Source of the DNA: an uncultured Campylobacter sp.
GTDB taxonomy: Bacteria > Actinomycetota > Actinomycetes > Mycobacteriales > Mycobacteriaceae
Direction of reading: 5' to 3'
DNA length: 30,466 bases
Assembly (NCBI GenBank): GCA_946221035.1
Contig: CAMIME010000028.1
Coordinates: forward strand, 1-30,466
Below are positions 1 to 7,508 of this stretch, in pieces. A program made the translations under genes and the position numbers. The stretch's first letter is position 1. The number at the start of each line of letters is the position of its first letter. The notes beneath the pieces are model-generated. The model was given only the letters and a program-made list of their open reading frames with translations, was not told the origin of the DNA and did not search any database.

Positions 1-1024
1 GTTGGGGGGTGGGGGCCGGAGGTCGTCGAGAAGCGATGGCGCGGGCGGCCGAGGGTGGGTAGGCGCCCTCGGGACGGGCTGTGCGCTCGTTGGCGACGTT
101 GGCCAGCATCTGGGTGGACGCGGTAGCGGAAGGCTCGGTGGCCACCACCATCGTGTGGCCGCCGGGCTGGGCGGGGCGTAGACCCTGGCGCACCTGGGCG
201 ATGGCGAGCTGGAACTCGTTGCCGTCGCGGAAACGGTTGTTGGGGTCCTTGCGCAGGGAAATCTCGATGAGCTCGCGCGCGGGTGCCGACACGGAGATCG
301 GCAGGGCGGGAGGCTCCGCGGAAACGTGGGCCAACGCCACGGAAACTGACGAGTCGCCGGTGAACGGCCGCTTGCCCGAGAGCATCTCGTAGCCCACCAC
401 GCCAAGCGAGTACACGTCCGAGGCAGCCGTGACGTTCATGCCCTGCGCCTGCTCCGGCGAGACGTACTGGGCGGTGCCCACCACCATGCCCGTGCGGGTC
501 AGGGGCACGGCGGCGGCCGCCTTGGCAATGCCGAAGTCGGTAATCTTGATCTGCCCGTTCTGGGTGATCATGAGGTTGCCGGGCTTAATGTCGCGGTGCA
601 CCAGGCCCATGCGGTGGATCACTGCCAGGCCGTGGGCGGCCTGCTCCAGCACGTCGAGGGCGAGCGCCTCTTGCAGCTGGCCCTCGCGGGCGATGAGGTC
701 CGCCAGCGATTCGCCGCGGATGTACTCCATGACAATGAAGCACACGGTGAAGCCCGCCGGCGTGGACACCTCGCGGTAGTCGTAGGTGGCCACGACGTTG
801 GGGGAGTTGATGCCCTGGGCCGAGAGTGCCTCGTTGCGGAAGCGCTCGAGGAACTCCTGGTTGGAGGAGAACTCGGGGCGCAGCACCTTGATGGCCACCT
901 CGCGCTCGTTGGCAATGTCGTCCGCCAGCCACACGGTGGACATCCCGCCGTGGCCGATGATCCATTGCAGCTGGTAGCCGTCGCCGACGATTTTTTGCAG
1001 GTCTGCCTGGTTTTCGGTGTTCAT
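1..1024 (-). CDS. pknA: Serine/threonine protein kinase PknA (3' end beyond the window)
   Basis: This is a Hanks-type Ser/Thr kinase. The first 341 residues are visible and the frame runs off the left edge. I see a glycine loop (GHGGMS, residues 24-29), the ATP-binding lysine K46 in VAIKV, the catalytic loop HRDIKPGN with D145, DFG with D163, and GTAQYVSPEQA in the activation segment. A Pro/Ala/Arg-rich juxtamembrane-like stretch follows the kinase domain (after about residue 275); any transmembrane segment would lie outside the window. The ATG directly follows the pbpA stop and has a good ribosome site (AGGAAGGAG, 8 nt upstream). Lying immediately after pbpA points to PknA rather than PknB, as in the known M. 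tuberculosis order. In that family PknA phosphorylates division and cell-wall proteins. The last visible codons contain a copy of the dispersed GCTTNTCGACG motif (positions 9-36). Confidence 0.93.
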   Translation of the reverse strand, partial: MNTENQADLQKIVGDGYQLQWIIGHGGMSTVWLADDIANEREVAIKVLRPEFSSNQEFLERFRNEALSAQGINSPNVVATYDYREVSTPAGFTVCFIVMEYIRGESLADLIAREGQLQEALALDVLEQAAHGLAVIHRMGLVHRDIKPGNLMITQNGQIKITDFGIAKAAAAVPLTRTGMVVGTAQYVSPEQAQGMNVTAASDVYSLGVVGYEMLSGKRPFTGDSSVSVALAHVSAEPPALPISVSAPARELIEISLRKDPNNRFRDGNEFQLAIAQVRQGLRPAQPGGHTMVVATEPSATASTQMLANVANERTARPEGAYPPSAARAIASRRPPAPTPQ

Positions 1025-2476
1025 CTACTGAGCTCCTTCCTCAGGTGCAGGTGCCGCGGGTGCTGCGCGCAGGACCGCCCGGCCGATTGGGCCGGAGACC
1101 TGCCCGCCGGTCGCGGCCTCGCCCATGTTGCCGCCGTTTTTCACCACCACGGCCACCGCGACGTCCTTCGCCGGGTCGAACGCCACGTACCACACGTGCG
1201 GGGCGGCGCCCTCCGCGTGCTCGGCGGTGCCGGTCTTGGAGGCGAACCCGTTGCCGTCGTAACCCCAGGTCCAACGCTCGGAGGCATACATCAGATCCGT
1301 AATCGTGGCGGCTTCCTCTTCCGTTACGGCCTCGTTCAGCACCGCCGGTTTGGTCTCGCGCACGGTCTTGCCGTCGGCGTTGGTGATCTTGCGCACCACG
1401 TACGGCGCCATGCGCACGCCCTTGTTGGCGATGGTGCCCGCCATCACCGCTGCCTGCAGCGCCGTCATGGTGACGTCGCGCTGGCCGATCGCCGACTGGC
1501 CAAGCTCCGCCGCGCCGGGCAGGTCACCCAGCGAACCCGCGGCGGTAGGCAGGCCGAGGTCGTAGCGCTGGCCCACGCCGAAGGCGTTCGCCGCCTCCCG
1601 CAGGGCGTCGGGGCCCATGTCCATGCCCATCTGCACGAACGCGGTGTTGCAGGACAGGGCGAAGGCGGTGCGCAGCGGCACTTGGCCCCCGCCCCCGCAG
1701 GCCTGCCCGCCGTAGTTCGTCAGCGGAATGTTGTCGGTGCCGGGCAGGATGATCTGCGCCTCGCCCGTGAGCGGGGACTCCGGGGTGTAGCCCGCGCGCA
1801 AGCCGGCCGCGGTGGTGATGATCTTGAAAATCGACCCCGGCGGCAGCTGCTCCTGCGTCGCGTGGTTGAGCAGGGGTTTGCCCGGGTTGGCGTTGATCTC
1901 CGCCCACGCGCCCTCCGCGGTGGCGGGGTTAGCGATCGCGTTCGGGTCGTACGACGGGGTCGAGGCCATCGCGAGCACCTCGCCTGACGACGGCCGCAGG
2001 GCCACCACCGCGCCCGCATACCCAGCCCCGTTGAGCTGGTCGAACGCGAAGGACTGCAGGTTCGGGTCCAGGCTCAGATCCACTGTGTCGCCCTGCTTCG
2101 GTTCCTCCAGCCCCGTGCGCAGGAAGCGGGAGGCCGCGCCCGTGTCGCCGGTGAGCTGGCCGTTGTAGCCGGCCTCCACCTGCGAGGTGCCGAACTGGTC
2201 CGACACATACCCCACGACCGGGGCGAACGACCACGGCATGTTGGGGTAGGTGCGCTGGTAGAAACCGGCGTCGGTGCGGAAGGAATCCGCCAGCACCACT
2301 CCCCCCGCCGTGATGGGACCGCGGTTGACCTGGCGCAGCTCAAGGGTGGTGCGCGCGTTGCGGGCGTCCTGGGCGTACTTGTCCTCCCGCATGCCCTGCA
2401 CCACGGAAAGGTTGACCAACAGGGCCACGATCAAGAGCAGGGAGATGATGGAGCCGACGCGGATGTATTTGTTCAT
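1025..2476 (-). CDS. pbpA: Class B penicillin-binding protein PbpA (transpeptidase)
   Basis: This is a 483-residue membrane-anchored transpeptidase that crosslinks peptidoglycan. It has an N-terminal signal anchor (about residues 7-25, IISLLLIVALLVNLSVV). The three active-site motifs of the family are present: SxxK (S215-I-F-K218), SxN (S275-C-N277) and KTG (K414-T-G416). The length matches mycobacterial PbpA (about 490 residues). The frame is open further upstream, but the ATG at 2476 is preferred: it overlaps the rodA stop by ATGA, and the protein from there starts with a normal positively charged end and membrane anchor. Its partner is the RodA/FtsW-type glycosyltransferase encoded immediately upstream, and its stop abuts the pknA start, so the genes are probably translated in a coupled way. 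Confidence 0.95.
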   Translation of the reverse strand: MNKYIRVGSIISLLLIVALLVNLSVVQGMREDKYAQDARNARTTLELRQVNRGPITAGGVVLADSFRTDAGFYQRTYPNMPWSFAPVVGYVSDQFGTSQVEAGYNGQLTGDTGAASRFLRTGLEEPKQGDTVDLSLDPNLQSFAFDQLNGAGYAGAVVALRPSSGEVLAMASTPSYDPNAIANPATAEGAWAEINANPGKPLLNHATQEQLPPGSIFKIITTAAGLRAGYTPESPLTGEAQIILPGTDNIPLTNYGGQACGGGGQVPLRTAFALSCNTAFVQMGMDMGPDALREAANAFGVGQRYDLGLPTAAGSLGDLPGAAELGQSAIGQRDVTMTALQAAVMAGTIANKGVRMAPYVVRKITNADGKTVRETKPAVLNEAVTEEEAATITDLMYASERWTWGYDGNGFASKTGTAEHAEGAAPHVWYVAFDPAKDVAVAVVVKNGGNMGEAATGGQVSGPIGRAVLRAAPAAPAPEEGAQ

Positions 2477-3816
2477 GAGACAGCGGCCGCCCTTGGTCGT
2501 CGTAAAGCGTTGGCGTCGAACTCGGCGGGCCTGTTCGCGCTGTTGGAGATGCGCAGCAGCAGGGCCAGCAAGATGTAGTTGGCCATGATGGCGGAGCCGC
2601 CGGCGGACATAAACGGCGTGGTCAGGCCCGTCATGGGGAGGAGGGAGGAAACGCCGCCGGTGACCACGAAGATCTGGATCGCGATCGTCAGGGCGAGGCC
2701 CGCAGCCAGCAGTTTGCCGTAGGAGTCGCGTGCCTGCATCGCGGCGTGGAAGCCGCGGGTGATGAAGATGGCGAACAGGCACAGCACCGCCGCGAGCCCC
2801 ACGAACCCGAGCTCCTCGCCGATCGCGACCAGGATGTAATCCGAGTGCGCCACCGGCACCAGCTCCGGGTGGCCGTAGCCCAGGCCCACACCGGTCATGC
2901 CGCCCCAGCTCAGTCCGAACAGGGCCTGGGAGGGCTGGTAGCCGAACGTTTCAAAGTTGGCCAGCGGGTCGATGACGTTGGCCACACGCTTCTGAATCTT
3001 GTCGCTGACCTGGTACACCGCGTACCCGCCCACGGCCATGAGGCCGAGGCCAATGAGCATCCAGGACGTGCGGCCGGTGGCGAAGTAGACCATGCCCAGC
3101 ACGGTGGCGAAGAGCAGGAGCGCCGGGCCGAAGTCGTCGGACACGGCCATGATCACGATCGCGATGCCCCACACCACCAGGATCGGGGCGAGGTCACGCA
3201 GACGCGGGAAGGTCAGCCCGAGGAAGCGGCGCCCGGCCACGGTAAACAGCGCGCGTTTCTGCGCCAGCAGTTGGGCGAAGAAGATGAGCAGGAGGATCTT
3301 GGAAAACTCACCCGGCTGGATGGAAAACGGCCCGAGGTAGATCCAGATGCGCTCGGAGACGTCCGGCGGCTGCGGCCACACCAGGGGCAGCGCGAGCAGG
3401 ATCAGGCCCAGCAGCCCAAGTAGGTAGGAGTAGCGGGTGAGGGACTTGTGGTCGCGCACGATGATGAGCGTGGCCACCATCAGCCCCACGCCCACCAGCG
3501 ACCACATCATCTGGCGGTCGGCCAGCGGGCCGAAATCCGGGCGGTCGGCCAGGTCGATGCGGTAGATCATCACTAGACCCACGGCGTTGAGCAGCGCAAC
3601 CACCGGCAGCATCACCTGGTCCGAGTGCGGCGCCAAGAACGCGATGGCTACGTGCGCGATCGCGTACACGCCCACAAACCCGCCGACGAGGTAGAGCATC
3701 TCGGTGCTCAAGGCCCGACCCTGGCTCATCTCCAGCCCAAACAGCATGAGCAGCAGCAAACCGGTGGCCGCCAGCAGCAGCATGAGTTCGCGCCCGCGCG
3801 AGACTAGTTGGCTCAT
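2473..3816 (-). CDS. rodA: RodA/FtsW-type SEDS peptidoglycan glycosyltransferase
   Basis: This is a 447-residue polytopic membrane protein of the SEDS family, which polymerises lipid II into glycan strands with a class B PBP partner (here PbpA). About ten or more hydrophobic segments are visible. Family-typical stretches include QPGEFSKILLLIFFA in the middle, and GWMTGVGLGYG-like and SDYILVAIGEELGF segments near the C-terminus (seen as GGMTGVGLGYG and HSDYILVAIGEELGF). I chose the ATG at 3816, with GGGAGG 4 nt upstream, over an in-frame start 15 nt further up. It overlaps the pstP stop (ATGA), and its own stop overlaps the pbpA start. The hydrophilic C-terminal tail ends in an Arg/Ala-rich stretch. 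Confidence 0.95.
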   Translation of the reverse strand: MSQLVSRGRELMLLLAATGLLLLMLFGLEMSQGRALSTEMLYLVGGFVGVYAIAHVAIAFLAPHSDQVMLPVVALLNAVGLVMIYRIDLADRPDFGPLADRQMMWSLVGVGLMVATLIIVRDHKSLTRYSYLLGLLGLILLALPLVWPQPPDVSERIWIYLGPFSIQPGEFSKILLLIFFAQLLAQKRALFTVAGRRFLGLTFPRLRDLAPILVVWGIAIVIMAVSDDFGPALLLFATVLGMVYFATGRTSWMLIGLGLMAVGGYAVYQVSDKIQKRVANVIDPLANFETFGYQPSQALFGLSWGGMTGVGLGYGHPELVPVAHSDYILVAIGEELGFVGLAAVLCLFAIFITRGFHAAMQARDSYGKLLAAGLALTIAIQIFVVTGGVSSLLPMTGLTTPFMSAGGSAIMANYILLALLLRISNSANRPAEFDANALRRPRAAAVS

Positions 3817-5162
3817 TTCGCCTCCCTGCACGCATTCTTCTCGGGCGTTTGCTTATCGACGCACTCCGGCAACACCCCATCCGCCAACTCATTGAGCCGG
3901 CCAAGCACGTCGTCGTAGGAGCCCGGCCCGCCCTTTTCAATGTCGATCTTGGCGGCCTCTCGCTCCTCCTTCGGCAGGTCACTCAGGGTAAACACGTGGC
4001 AATCGGTGGGCACGGAATCCTTGCCAATCACCCGCAGATCCCCGTCCGCGTTGATACACGCGTGCTGGATCGGTTCCGTCTTCGGTTGGGCGAAGGCGGA
4101 GTCGCGCGTGGTGTGCTCGATGACCAGCTCATCGCCCTCGCCCACCGTCAGCGCGTAGGAGTCCGCGGTGCGCGACTGCGTCCACATGAACCCGGAAAAC
4201 ACCAGCACGAGTGCCAGAAGTAGCGCCCCGGAAACCCACGGCCAGATGGAGCGCTTAGTGTGGTCCTCCTCGTCGTCGGCGGCGGGTTCGTCCGCCTCCA
4301 GCGTGTTGCGCGCCTGGTTCGGAGGAATGGTCTCCGACTTGCGCAGCAGCGCCGCCGCGCGCGACGCCGCCGAATCCGGGTGCGTGGACTCGAACCCGGG
4401 GGCCAATGCGCCGGCGATGGCCGGTTTCGCGGGAGTGGTCTCCTGCGTCGGGCCGTCGAGCACGTCAGCCACCACCACGGTGACGTTGTCCGGCCCGCCG
4501 GAGCGAAGTGCGAGCTCAATGAGCCGCTGCGCCGCCATCTCCGGGGTGCCGTCGCCCAGGGCGACCTGGATCGTTTCAAAGGTCACGGGGTCAGACAGGC
4601 CGTCGGAGCACAGGAGCACCCGGTCGCCCGCCTTGGCCTCCACCATCTCAAGGTGGGGTTCCACCTCCCGGCCGGTGTAAGCCTTCAGGATCAGGCTCTT
4701 CTGCGGGTGGGTGGACACGTCCTGGGGGTCGAGCCGCCCGTCGTCGACAAGCGATTGCACATAGGTGTCGTCTTTGGTGATCTGCGTGAGCGACCCGTCG
4801 CGCAGCAGGTAGCCGCGCGAATCGCCCGCGTGGATCAGGCCGAAGTTCTCCCCGTCGAACATGAGCGCCGTCAGCGTGGTGCCCATGCCCTCCTGCTCCG
4901 GGTTCTGGGCGACCGACGCCTCAATCGCGGCATTCGCGTCCTCGGCGGCTGCGCCCAGCAGTGCCAAAATGTCGGCGTCCCCGGGGTCGCGGTCGAGGTG
5001 CGTGAAGTGCTCCACCATCAGTTGAGAGGCGACTTCGCCGGCGGCGTGGCCCCCCATGCCGTCGGCAAGCACGAGCAGGTGCGGGCCGGCGTAGGCGCAA
5101 TCCTCGTTGTTGCCGCGCACCAAGCCGCGGTCGGACGCGGCGACGAAGTTCAGGTGCTTCAC
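3813..5162 (-). CDS. pstP: PP2C-family Ser/Thr phosphatase PstP
   Basis: This is a 449-residue, membrane-anchored, metal-dependent protein phosphatase, expected to reverse PknA/PknB phosphorylation. PP2C motifs visible are R12-G-L-V-R-G-N-N-E-D21, D34-GMGGHAAGE43 (metal-binding aspartate and glycine-rich loop), GDSRGYL, LLCSDGLSDPV and GGPDNVTVVV, so all the usual acidic metal ligands are in place. An acidic linker leads to one transmembrane helix (about residues 307-327), followed by an extracellular domain of about 120 residues with four cysteines, probably disulfide-bonded. The start is GTG at 5162 with GAGG 8 nt upstream, overlapping the fhaB stop by GTGA. The 3' end carries a GCTTATCGACG motif at 3851, read as part of VDK on the coding strand. 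Confidence 0.95.
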   Translation of the reverse strand: MKHLNFVAASDRGLVRGNNEDCAYAGPHLLVLADGMGGHAAGEVASQLMVEHFTHLDRDPGDADILALLGAAAEDANAAIEASVAQNPEQEGMGTTLTALMFDGENFGLIHAGDSRGYLLRDGSLTQITKDDTYVQSLVDDGRLDPQDVSTHPQKSLILKAYTGREVEPHLEMVEAKAGDRVLLCSDGLSDPVTFETIQVALGDGTPEMAAQRLIELALRSGGPDNVTVVVADVLDGPTQETTPAKPAIAGALAPGFESTHPDSAASRAAALLRKSETIPPNQARNTLEADEPAADDEEDHTKRSIWPWVSGALLLALVLVFSGFMWTQSRTADSYALTVGEGDELVIEHTTRDSAFAQPKTEPIQHACINADGDLRVIGKDSVPTDCHVFTLSDLPKEEREAAKIDIEKGGPGSYDDVLGRLNELADGVLPECVDKQTPEKNACREAK

Positions 5163-5608
5163 GGCGTTAACCTCACAATCGTGCGTCCCATCTTGATGTC
5201 GGTGCCCACGCTCACGCGCTCAGGCTGATCGATGCGCACGCCGGAGACGAACGTGCCATTTCGCGAATCCAAATCCTCCACGAACCACTCGCTGCCCCTG
5301 CGGAACATGCGCGCATGGCGCGAGGAAGCGAAGTCATCGCCGAGCTGAAAGTCGTTGTCGCCAGCCCGGCCAATAGTGAACTCCTCCAGGCTGGCAATTT
5401 CCATGTGCGAGCCTTTCAGCGGGCCCTCAACTACCGCAACACTGCGCGCCTTTTCCCTGGTAATTGGAACCGCCGCCGCTTGACGACGCACCGCTCCCGC
5501 CCCGGCACTGACCACGTCCTTGCGCTGCACCCACATCACCAAAAGGATGAACACCCAGGTCAGCGCGAGAAGGCCGAAGCGCGCGCTGAGAATCACGGTC
5601 GAATCCAT
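5159..5608 (-). CDS. fhaB: FHA-domain protein FhaB (FipA)
   Basis: This is a 149-residue protein with one N-terminal transmembrane helix (about residues 8-27), a short basic linker and a C-terminal FHA domain (about residues 70-149). The FHA phosphothreonine-binding elements are clear: TIGRAGDNDF, SSRHARM and DSRNGTFVSG. FHA domains bind phosphothreonine peptides. In mycobacteria this protein links the PknA/PknB kinases to division proteins such as FtsZ and FtsQ, and I infer the same role here. The ATG at 5608 has AAAGGAG 5 nt upstream. The stop overlaps the pstP start, and the fhaA stop lies 24 bp upstream, so it is an internal gene of the operon. Confidence 0.95.
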   Translation of the reverse strand: MDSTVILSARFGLLALTWVFILLVMWVQRKDVVSAGAGAVRRQAAAVPITREKARSVAVVEGPLKGSHMEIASLEEFTIGRAGDNDFQLGDDFASSRHARMFRRGSEWFVEDLDSRNGTFVSGVRIDQPERVSVGTDIKMGRTIVRLTP

Positions 5609-5632
5609 GTGGCTCCTTTACGTGCTGTGGGC

Positions 5633-6475
5633 CTACGGGCGGAAGAACTCGGTGCTCGGGTGCGCGGCATCACCGAACTCGGGCTCCGCGGTCGGCTGCG
5701 GCGCGTTGCCCGGCTCCACGATGCGCACTTCGATGTTGGAATGGCCCAGGGTGATCACATCCCCGTCCGCCAGCATCCAGTTCTCCACCGGCTCATCGTT
5801 GACGGTGGTGCCGTTCGTGGACTGCAGATCCACCAACACCGCCACCTGGCCGTCCCACGTAATCTCCGCGTGCTGGCGCGACACGCCGGTATCCGGCAGC
5901 CGGAAGTCCGAATCGTTGGACCGGCCCAGAATATTCGACCCTTCCCGCACCAGGTACGTGCGCGACGACCCGTCCTGCAGCAGCAGGCTGACCGTCGCGT
6001 TCGGCGTGTTCGGCTGGGACATCTGTTCCTCCTGGCTGTGCTTGTTCGCACGTTTGCTTTTCGACGGCTCCGCCACAATCGCATCGAAGCCACTCACCAC
6101 ATCCGGCATCGTGTCTATATATGAGGACACGCGCAGCTGCCCGGTACGCAACCCGGACTCCTCCGCGATCCGCACCACTGCCGGCCCGTCCAGGAACCAC
6201 CCCTGGTTGCGGGCGAAACGCATGAGCTGCTCGGCGAGATCCGCGGGAAGCTGCTCGTCCCGCGACAGATTCTCCAGGTCCTTCGACGACACGCCCACGG
6301 CGTACACGTTCGGCGCGACGTATTCGTCCCTTTCCGTGACCACCAGGGAGTCCTGAGCCTCCTGCTTCACCAGCTCCTCGATCTCCTCCGGCACCACCTT
6401 GCCGCCGAACACCGCCGCCATGGAGTTATCCAGGCCGCGCTGCAGCGAGCTGTCCAACTTGGCCAGCCTGTCCAT
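5633..6475 (-). CDS. fhaA: FhaA: DUF3662 domain plus FHA domain
   Basis: This is a 280-residue cytoplasmic protein. The N-terminal DUF3662-type domain (about residues 1-125) includes AAVFGGKVVPEEIEELVKQEA. A Ser/Lys/Asn-rich linker of about 45 residues follows, then a C-terminal FHA domain (about 180-265) with ILGRSNDSDF, VSRQHAEI and STNGTTVNDE. In mycobacteria the FHA domain binds phosphorylated partners, including the MviN/MurJ pseudokinase domain, and regulates peptidoglycan synthesis. The start is uncertain. ATG at 6475 gives the family-like beginning MDRLAKLDSSLQRG. A GTG at 6484 lies 10 nt after a strong GGAGG and would add three residues; longer extensions to 6583 run through the promoter and are rejected. 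It is the first gene of the cluster. The linker contains a GCTTTTCGACG motif at 6056. Confidence 0.93.
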   Translation of the reverse strand: MDRLAKLDSSLQRGLDNSMAAVFGGKVVPEEIEELVKQEAQDSLVVTERDEYVAPNVYAVGVSSKDLENLSRDEQLPADLAEQLMRFARNQGWFLDGPAVVRIAEESGLRTGQLRVSSYIDTMPDVVSGFDAIVAEPSKSKRANKHSQEEQMSQPNTPNATVSLLLQDGSSRTYLVREGSNILGRSNDSDFRLPDTGVSRQHAEITWDGQVAVLVDLQSTNGTTVNDEPVENWMLADGDVITLGHSNIEVRIVEPGNAPQPTAEPEFGDAAHPSTEFFRP

Positions 6476-6545
6476 CAGTGCCACTTCCCGCACACCTCCC
6501 TTCGTCTCCCGTTTCCGTGTGTCGGTCCTGTGCAGTAACCCCGCT

Positions 6546-6571
6546 AGTATATGTGCGACCCCCGACACGAA
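6546..6571 (-). promoter_or_regulatory. Predicted promoter of the fhaA-fhaB-pstP-rodA-pbpA-pknA operon
   Basis: On the minus strand TATACT (6551-6546) fits the actinobacterial -10 consensus TANNNT. It lies about 60-70 nt upstream of the fhaA start. The -35 region is weak (TTCGTG at 6571-6566, only 14 nt away), as is common in corynebacteria. This is the only good -10 between fhaA and the divergent tRNA. Confidence 0.45.
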
Positions 6572-6610
6572 CCTAGACGGCACCTAAGAAATGCGCCGTG
6601 AACTGGCGGT

Positions 6611-6640
6611 TTGGTCGCAGCGGGGGGTCCGTCATATAGT
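6611..6640 (+). promoter_or_regulatory. Promoter of tRNA-Leu
   Basis: TTGGTC (6611-6616) and TATAGT (6635-6640) are separated by 18 nt. Transcription would start near 6647, giving a leader of about 7 nt before the tRNA at 6654. This is a strong, simple promoter, as expected for a stable RNA. Confidence 0.6.
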
Positions 6641-6653
6641 GGTCAAGTCGCCC

Positions 6654-6737
6654 GCCCGGGTGGCGGAATTGGCAGACGCGCTGGCTTCAGGTGCCAGTGT
6701 TCGCAAGAACGTGGGGGTTCAAGTCCCCCCCCGGGCA
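6654..6737 (+). tRNA. leuT: tRNA-Leu (anticodon CAG)
   Basis: This is an 84-nt class II tRNA. The acceptor stem is GCCCGGG (6654-6660) pairing with CCCGGGC (6730-6736), with discriminator A at 6737. The anticodon stem is CTGGC/GCCAG around the loop TTCAGGT, giving anticodon CAG at 6688-6690, which reads CUG leucine codons. A long variable arm (about 6698-6711) is typical for leucine. The T arm is GGGGG-TTCAAGT-CCCCC (6713-6729). CCA is not encoded; CGA follows. A leucine tRNA next to fhaA also occurs in M. tuberculosis (leuT), so this looks like ancestral synteny rather than an insertion site. Confidence 0.97.
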
Positions 6738-6744
6738 CGAACCG

Positions 6745-6777
6745 AACGGCCCGTTGCACACGATGCAGCGGGCCGTT
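6745..6777 (+). terminator. Hairpin downstream of tRNA-Leu
   Basis: AACGGCCCG (6745-6753) pairs with CGGGCCGTT (6769-6777), and the inner TGCA copies extend the stem. Only a short T run (TTT) follows, so it is a likely but not perfect intrinsic terminator for the tRNA transcript. Confidence 0.65.
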
Positions 6778-6795
6778 TGCCGTCGGTAAGCCCGG

Positions 6796-6801
6796 TACCA
6801 T
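6796..6801 (+). promoter_or_regulatory. Predicted -10 element of the lipoprotein gene, leaderless type
   Basis: TACCAT fits TANNNT and ends 7 nt before the ATG at 6809. No ribosome-binding sequence lies upstream. This arrangement predicts an mRNA beginning at or next to the start codon and favours 6809 over the ATG at 6800. Confidence 0.4.
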
Positions 6802-6808
6802 GCGCACC

Positions 6809-7465
6809 ATGAAACGCCTCGCGATCCTCACCGCAGCCGCATTCCTCCTCACCAGCTGCGCCGGCGTGCCCGAGCCCGAGACCGTCGTCGTCACCTCCAC
6901 CGAGCTCGCCACACCCACCCACCACACCCAAGCGCCAGCTCCAGAAACCCCAACCCAAGACACGCCGCAACCAGCACCGCAACCGCAGCCGACCCGCGGC
7001 GTCCCTGGCGCGCCGCTCGCGTACCCGGGCGCGGGCGGCCCGATTCCCCCGAACGCGCGACCGGTGAAGTCCGTGAAGCACCTCGACTACGGCGACGTGG
7101 ACTACGCCGTGTTCAAGACTCCTTCCGGCAACATCGGTTGCGAGATGTCCCTCGACGGCCAGCCCCACTTCGAATGCGGGGTCACGTCCTATGCTGAGAA
7201 CTTGATCCTGGGCACGGATCCGACCGGCAAGCCGAACTGGATGGTCAACATCCTCACTGGTCAGGGCCACCCCAAGGGCGACCCGCCGCTCTACTTCGAC
7301 GAGGTGTGGCCGGGTGACACCGTCCCCGCCGAGGTCGTTCCTTACGGCGACGTTGTCACCCACGGCCCCTTCGTCTGCGCCGTGGAGGAGACCGGGGTGA
7401 CCTGCTGGGATTCGGAATCAGGCCGCGGCGCTTGGCTCGAGCGCAGCAACGCCGTGTTCTTCTAG
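6809..7465 (+). CDS. Secreted lipoprotein with TPSGNIGC motif (DUF6636-like), function unknown
   Basis: This predicted lipoprotein has 218 residues. The N-terminus MKRLAILTAAAFLLTSC is a lipoprotein signal peptide with lipobox LTSC, the lipidated cysteine being residue 17. A Thr/Pro/Gln-rich spacer of about 60 residues follows (PETPTQDTPQPAPQPQPT), likely spanning the cell wall. The C-terminal globular domain (about 85-218) begins with FKTPSGNIGCEMS and has five cysteines (GC, EC, VC, TC pattern). The TPSGNIGC stretch resembles the actinobacterial DUF6636 family; this is recalled, not searched. An ATG at 6800 adding MRT is the alternative start. The gene is isolated between a tRNA terminator and a convergent gene, and nothing around it suggests a partner. 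Confidence 0.82.
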   Translation: MKRLAILTAAAFLLTSCAGVPEPETVVVTSTELATPTHHTQAPAPETPTQDTPQPAPQPQPTRGVPGAPLAYPGAGGPIPPNARPVKSVKHLDYGDVDYAVFKTPSGNIGCEMSLDGQPHFECGVTSYAENLILGTDPTGKPNWMVNILTGQGHPKGDPPLYFDEVWPGDTVPAEVVPYGDVVTHGPFVCAVEETGVTCWDSESGRGAWLERSNAVFF

Positions 7466-7472
7466 GGGCACT

Positions 7473-7500
7473 TCGCTTATCGACGACCTCCGGCCCCCAC
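7473..7500. repeat. Copy of a dispersed motif, core GCTTNTCGACG
   Basis: This sequence sits in the 43-bp gap between two convergent genes. It carries the 11-mer GCTTATCGACG at 7475-7485, and its full 28 nt match an inverted copy at 9-36 inside pknA with one mismatch. Exact GCTTATCGACG also occurs on the plus strand at 3851, 13897, 16045 and 24211, and on the minus strand at 25083-25093 and 28241-28251. Variants with another base at position 5 are GCTTGTCGACG at 22359, 25171 and (minus) 4742-4752, GCTTTTCGACG at 6056, and GCTTCTCGACG at 26-36 (minus). That makes 12 copies on both strands, mostly inside genes and in different reading frames. No function is recognised. Confidence 0.75.
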
Positions 7501-7508
7501 GCGCCTTT

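Noticed and set aside
596..1987. A 463-codon plus-strand frame across pknA and pbpA.
   Set aside because: It is antisense to two well-supported genes with catalytic motifs and has no recognisable domain or ribosome site.
6654..6737. tRNA-Leu as an integration site for a genomic island to its right.
   Set aside because: I found no second copy of the tRNA 3' end and no integrase, and the fhaA-tRNA-Leu neighbourhood is also known in mycobacteria.
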